NCBI GenBank assembly: GCA_028829895.1
Contig: CM054177.1
Coordinates: 28,657,564-28,721,563, forward strand
DNA length: 64,000 nt
From: Sinotaia quadrata
Taxonomy: Eukaryota > Mollusca > Gastropoda > Architaenioglossa > Viviparidae
Reading direction: 5' to 3'
Made by a program: the position numbers and the translations under genes
Notes under the pieces: model-generated
The model's input: the letters and a program-made list of their open reading frames with translations, nothing else
Told to the model about the DNA's origin: nothing
The model's database searches: none
Part shown: positions 1 to 64,000 of the stretch, in pieces
Layout: each line of letters begins with the position of its first letter
Position numbering within the stretch: the first letter of the stretch is position 1

Positions 1-1024
1 GTAAATTCTGCAATCACAGATGTTTCATACTTCAAATGAAGTCCACCAATGCAAACATTTTTCTCATCTTGATTTTCGTCATGAACTTGCCACTCAACTC
101 ATTGCTGGATTCAGTGCCAGAAAACAATGACATCCTGCAGTTGTGAGAGCACTGTCCTGTGATGATAAAACTGTGTGAGGTCACATTAGCATCAAGATGC
201 CCAAGAGAAACTACTGCTGATGGCTGTCATTTCAAGCAACGAGTCCACAAGGATACGATTTTTGATTCTGGTCAGTGTAACATTAATCTATGCAAGGAAT
301 ATCATGCCCCATACCACCAATAAACTGTAAAGTACACTAACAGATATCAATCCCACATACCCACCCTGAAGGTAAAGGTGTTTTGTTTGTTTTGCAAGCA
401 CCTGTTTGTTTTACAAGCAGTCACAATATTATAATAATTACTTTTACTGCAGCATATAGTCAAAATGCAACAACATGAAAATACAAAAATCTGTTTATTT
501 ATTTATAGCTTAGATCCAAAATAAGTGTAAGTATATGTTTCTGTGTTTTTTTCAACAGCCATGCCCCTCTAGATTGTTTGTGTTGTATTTGCATGTGTTT
601 GTTCTTGAATAAGCGAAGTTAATTGATAATTAGTTTCACTTTCATTATCAAAGCAAAGAATCCACAATTTTGAATTGAATACAAAATTTTCCAAATATAT
701 TTAGATTTTATCTTATCAGTTTTTAGATTTAAAACAATGTATCATTTGTTTTCTGTTTCATTGAACCACAGTATTTTTAAATAGATTTATGAATGATAAA
801 ATAATTTTCGAGTAACTTTTATTACTATTATAAATAGATTAGAACTTGTTTTGTGGGTGTTTATAACAGTTCAAACATGATAACCCATTTTTGCTCTCAT
901 TTCATAAAACCCCATCTATAGGGTGTCAGATCTAAGCAAATTGACTGGTCAATAGGAAGCTGTTTTGATCTAAATGAGCGTCATTGAGAAAGCTGCTCTA
1001 TCAATAATGGCTGTCAAGAGTTAA
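1..1024 (+). pseudogene. piggyBac (PGBD-type) transposase 3' end, broken
   Basis: Reading on the + strand, HELATQLIAGFSARK (about 80-124) resembles the C-terminal part of the piggyBac DDE domain. In another frame CNINLCKEYHAPYHQ followed by a stop (about 276-323) looks like the end of the Cys-rich C-terminal domain. Stops and a frame change separate them, so the copy is dead. Noncoding sequence to about 1020 matches the inverse of 63111-63690, and the match stops at a TTAA (1021-1024), the piggyBac target site. No terminal or coding part further 5' is inside the window. Confidence 0.65.
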
Positions 1025-1286
1025 AGGTTTTGTTCCTTCAAAATTTTAGCAAAATGCAAAAGTCATGAAATTATAAATTATACCAACAAGAAAGAGAAAA
1101 AGTGAAGAAACAATGTATTTATTACAACTATTTAAAAAAATAATAATTTTATGCTACTAAAAATTACAGACTACTCAGTGTCACCAAAAAAAAAATAAAA
1201 ATCATTGAGAAAACAAGCAGATTGCAATTATTACTAGGGACACAGAGGTGGCAAAAAACAAAAAACAAACATCAAGTTGATCATAC
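1025..1286. other. Flank between piggyBac remnant and PPP1R37 tail exon
   Basis: AT-rich with A-runs. It holds the in-frame stop at 1234 that would end the tail exon if the donor at 1287 is not used. No polyadenylation signal was firmly placed. Confidence 0.4.
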
Positions 1287-59977
<58,691 letters not shown>

Positions 59978-60489
59978 CTGCAAATAAAAAAATGGTAATG
60001 CAAGATTTTAATTGTAAAATGCACATCAGGGTAACAAAAATATCAATGACCCAATCTTACAAAATGTTTGGTAATAAAAATTCAGTTTCACTGCAATAAC
60101 AAACTCTATTCAACACTTTCCTGTGACTTTACCACTTGCCCATGTCTCCAGTAAATCCCCAAAAGACATATATTGCAACTTTCCATTCCTTTAGCAAACC
60201 ACTACATGCAAATTAAGCAGAGACTATGTTGCATTTATTTTATTTTTTAACATTATTTTTGCAATCCTACAGCTTTATCTGGAAGCAAGACAATCACTCT
60301 GTAGCTAAATATAAATTTCAAGAAAATCCAGCATGATGCATGATGATTGAGACTAGGTTGAGATAGATATGATGTGGTAATATGACATTTCTACTCGATT
60401 ATAAAATTACACTTTTATTTTAATATTACATGATTAAATATTGCAAGGGTTTATATATTTTTATATGACTCTTCAGTTGCATCTTCATT

Positions 60490-60870
60490 TTAGATAATGT
60501 CAGTGATTTTACATTCATACTCAACTAAGAAAGCTACACTTTTATTTTCAACAGTGAAAGCAGTTCTACATTACTAGTGGATTATCAAGTGAAATCTTTA
60601 CATTCATACTCAACTATGAAAACTACACTTTTATTTTCAACAGTGAAAGCAGTTCTACATTACTAGTGGATTATCAAGTGAAATCTTTACATTCATACTC
60701 AACTATGAAAACTACACTTTTATTTTCAACAGTGAAAGCAGTTCTACATTACTAGTGGATTATCAAGTGAAATCTTTACATTCATACTCAACTATGAAAA
60801 CTACACTTTTATTTTCAACAGTGAAAGCAGTTCTACATTACTAGTGGATTATGAAGTGAAATCTTTACTT
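60490..60870. repeat. 89-bp tandem repeat, four copies, nearly identical
   Basis: ATTATCAAGTGAAATCTTTA begins at 60581, 60670 and 60759, and in altered form at 60848: an exact 89-bp period. Confidence 0.95.
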
Positions 60871-62110
60871 CAAGTACTGAACACTCTAAAGATGCTTCTT
60901 TATTTGAAGCTTTGTGTGCAAAAAAAAAGCACACATCAAACATTGGTTATAAAGCAAAATTTTACACTGGATTGGACTGTTAAGAATGCTTTCAAGTATT
61001 ACAAGAAACAAACAACCCTCCCCCCCCCCCCCAGCACAAATCAGTGATTACAAAGCAAGAATTTACGCTGGAATGGATTGTAAAAAAATGCTTTCAAATA
61101 CTGCAGAAAAAATAGCACAAATAAGCGACTACAAAGCAAGAACAGTGATTTGGATTATAAAGTTAGTTGTCTTTTTAAGTATGCATGACAAAACACTACA
61201 AATCAAACAATGATAACAAAGCAAAGATTTGATTAGACTGAAGTAGTTATAATTTCTGACTGTAAGCATTGCTGGCAAAACAGCACAAATAGAAAGGTGA
61301 TTACAAAGCAAGAATTTATATTAAACTGGTTTGAACAGTTACACTCTGACATTAAGCAAATCAGCTTCAACAGTATTATAGAGCACTAATTTACACTGGA
61401 CTGGGCTATAAAGTTACACCTTTATTTTAAGCATTAATGTGAACCAGTACAAATCAAAAGTTATAATTTACACTCAATTGTAAAGTTACACCTTTTTACA
61501 ATTAGCATTGCTGGTGAAACAATACATATTAGTCATGTCAAGCACTGCTGACACATCAGCATAAATCAAAGAGTGATTACAAAGTGAGAACTTATACCAT
61601 AGTTACACTGTCATGTCAAGCTCTGCTGACAAATCAGCACAAATCAAGCAAAATCAAGGTGACTACAAAGCAAGAATTTACATTGCACTGGACTGTAAAG
61701 TTGTGCCTATTTACTTAAAGCTTTAAAGACTAATCGGCATACAAAGCAAGATTTCACACTGCATTAGACTATAAAGTTAAGCCACTATTCTAAGAAATGC
61801 TGGCACAAGAGCCCACATCAAAGTGTGATTACAAAACCAGACTGTACACTGAATTGGGCTATAAAATTACCACTAATGAAACTGCAGGTGAAATGAACAA
61901 ATCCATGATAACAAAGCAAGAATTTACAAAGGACAAAAATGTAACTGAATTGCCTATATTTCAAGTATTTCTTGTGCACTAGTACAAATCAAACAGGGAT
62001 TACAAAGCAAGAATTTACACTGGATAGAGATGTAACTGTTATTGCTTTTATTTCAAGTGCAATAGTATAAATCAAACAGGGATTATTACAAAGCAAAAAT
62101 TTACACTAGG
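60871..62110. repeat. Degenerate array, about 80-95-bp unit
   Basis: A dozen or so diverged copies of ACAAATCAA...GATTACAAAGCAAGAATTTACACTGGA...TGTAAAGTTACACCTTTATTTT. They share the ACACTTTTATTTT core with the 89-bp repeat and may be its older relative. Confidence 0.75.
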
Positions 62111-63110
62111 AATGCATTTTTGTATAGCTAAGAAAGTTGAGAATAATACATATGAATAATAATTAACTTAAACTGATTTTAGAACCAACATTTATTTCTT
62201 TAAATAAAACATGCAAAATCACTTTATTTGATCAAAAAGGTATATAATAATATGTGGGGTACTAAAATTCCAACATTATAAAAACTGAGAAGTTATGGTA
62301 AACTAACAAAAAGAGTTTTTTAAGATTTTCTTTACTTTAAGAAATAAAATAAAAATGGGTAAAGTGTTTTATATGGGTAAAAGCATGAGCTGATTATCAC
62401 TGTTTTGTGGCATTAAGGCAAGATTTAAAATTCCATTTCTTTTGTTGAAATGCATCTCATTCACTATTAGCATATGTATCTTTACATTTGCTGAAAGTTT
62501 TGAAGTCAACAAGTGTCTTTGAAATTTTTTTATTTGTATCATAATTTCTCATCATCACAAAAATAAAAGATACATTTAAATGCAAAATAATGAAAATATG
62601 TACACATAACCAAATGACAATTTACTGAAACAAACAAAATGACAATATAAATATTATTTCATTAAATGTTCTCAAAGAGAGCAGATATTCTGTTTGTAAA
62701 TATGAAATGTAATATGTGAGTTGTTTTATTATACAATCTGAAAAAATAATTATGCTTTGTATTGTTACATTTCAACGACTAATAAGAAAACAATTTAACA
62801 ACCAATATACAGAGAGATGAGAACACATCATTCCTCAAAGATTTAATTCATTCATACATTAATGACTTGTAAAACAACACAAAACTTCATATGTAATTTA
62901 TTCCTTTTTTATAATGCATTCAGAAAAAAATGAATATAAACTTTGTAATAAAGCAAAAACGTACAAATTCTAAATAAAAATAAATTGGTTTTTCAATATT
63001 AACTAACTTCATACACCAAAGTAAATAATCTGAGCAAACAGAATGGCTATAGATTTAATAAATATATAAAATCTCTTGCTCTTTAATTTTTGTTAAGATT
63101 TAACTCTAGT
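62111..63110. other. Intron stretch, nothing recognised
   Basis: AT-rich. No further PPP1R37 exon was seen. Confidence 0.45.
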
Positions 63111-64000
63111 TCTAACTCTTTCCTTAACAGCTATTATTTATAGAGCAGCTTTCTCAATGATGTTCTTTTAGATCAGGGGTGCACAAACTTTTTAGGCCAG
63201 AGGGCCAAATTTCCAATTGATAGTGCTTGGAGGGCCGCCATATGGATGGCTCAGTAGGAAAAACAACACAAATAATAAAATAATGTGCTTTACATTCGTA
63301 ATAATGGTAACATCCAAAAGTCTTCTGGGGGCTGCACCGAGCCCTGTCTCGGGCCGCATGTGGCCCGTGGTTTGTGCACCCCTGATTTAGATCAAATCAG
63401 CTTCTTAATGACCAGTCAATTTGCTCTGATCGGATACCCTATAGACGGGTTTTTATGAAATGAAAGCAAAAATGGATTATCATGTTTGAACTGTTTTATC
63501 ACCCACAAAATGAGTCACAATCAATTTATAATAGTAATAAAAGTTACTCAAAAATTATTTTATCATTCAAAGATCTATTAAAAAGATATCCTGGTTCAAT
63601 AAAATAGAAAACCAATGATACATTTTTTAAAATCTAAAAACTGATAAGAAAGAATAAAAATATATTTTTTTTAAAGTAAAAACCAAATAAAACATATTTG
63701 GAAAATGTATTCACCAAGATAAATTTCGAACTTGCACAAATATGTAGTTTCACAGTCACAGAGCATCCGCACTTTGATACCACGCTTGACTGGTTTTGAT
63801 GGCATGTACTGTAGATATGCAAGACACCAGTAAAATGAATCATTGGTTCATCTATTGTAAAATGATGCCCAGTTTTGAATGTTGCCAGAGTATCCATCAC
63901 TCCTTTCATTTTGTATAAGTGGTGAAAGTTCAGATCTCCTCTGGTTTGCTCTGCCCATCTGTCACTGGCATGAAGATATGAAGTCAGACCAGTAAAACAA
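63111..64000 (-). pseudogene. piggyBac (PGBD-type) transposase remnant, internally deleted
   Basis: On the minus strand from 64000, FTGLTSYLHASDRW and GDLNFHHLYKMKGVMDTLA lead to HHFTIDEPMIHFTGVL, the DE..M..F.G block of piggyBac DDE transposases with its catalytic Asp. A one-base frameshift near 63808 moves the frame to QYMPSKPVKRGIKV and MLCDCETTYLCKFEIYLGE. There the coding part stops abruptly and joins sequence that, in the copy at the left edge, lies about 350 bp after the C-terminal stop. The C-terminal third is therefore deleted. A small hAT element interrupts the noncoding end. Confidence 0.8.
63174..63384. mobile_element. Short non-autonomous hAT element (211 bp)
   Basis: Perfect 15-bp terminal inverted repeats CAGGGGTGCACAAAC / GTTTGTGCACCCCTG, flanked by an 8-bp duplication with one mismatch (TTTTAGAT / ATTTAGAT), fit a hAT insertion. 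The homologous site in the left piggyBac copy (about 969-980) is uninterrupted. The interior is only GGCC-rich terminal sequence, with no coding capacity. Confidence 0.9.

Overview
The window is animal nuclear DNA. It is AT-rich, has split genes with GT/AG introns, and carries many (CA)n, (GATA)n and minisatellite tracts. One host gene is recognisable: a minus-strand orthologue of PPP1R37 (LRRC68), the leucine-rich-repeat regulatory subunit of protein phosphatase 1. Nine internal or 3'-proximal exons lie between 1287 and 59977. Eight short exons (4977-59977) encode the LRR domain and the basic/acidic helix after it. One 2.1 kb exon (1287-3405) encodes a long, probably disordered tail. The 5' exons, which should carry the N-terminal PP1-docking region, lie beyond base 64000. 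Protein divergence, very long introns and microsatellite content fit a mollusc, perhaps a cephalopod. That assignment is inference only.

Layout. 1-1024: broken piggyBac (PGBD-type) 3' end on the + strand. 1287-5174: the two most 3' exons seen. 5175-48912: one 43.7 kb intron. 48913-59977: seven LRR exons separated by introns, several of which hold their own minisatellite. 60490-62110: two related repeat arrays. 63111-64000: a second piggyBac remnant on the - strand with a small hAT element inserted in it. A third piggyBac piece, a 5' end, lies at about 50950-51378.

The large intron holds the most unusual structure. A 31.4 kb interval (16563-47995) is bounded by imperfect inverted termini of about 55-59 bp, each next to a (TA)n tract. 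Just inside the left end is an array of about 20 copies of a motif (CTTAAAAACCAGC..TTA.GT.GACAT), and at least two inverted copies lie near the right end. The interior is a mosaic: long direct and inverted duplications, a 900-bp satellite array (34361-41345) with several apparently identical units, 1.6 kb inverted arms (29340-30998 and 41345-42965), cassettes with a tRNA-like box joined to dinucleotide tails, a Mutator-like (MULE) transposase remnant with an internal 84-bp triplication, and the broken 3' end of a hAT transposase. No intact transposase is seen inside. The interval is therefore best described as a candidate giant, possibly non-autonomous, transposon-like unit that has collected other repeats. 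This is a hypothesis from sequence reading, not a recognised family.

The + strand frames opposite the PPP1R37 exons and the poly-Cys/Val, poly-Thr/His and Tyr/Leu/Ser frames over microsatellites are shadows and are not annotated as genes.
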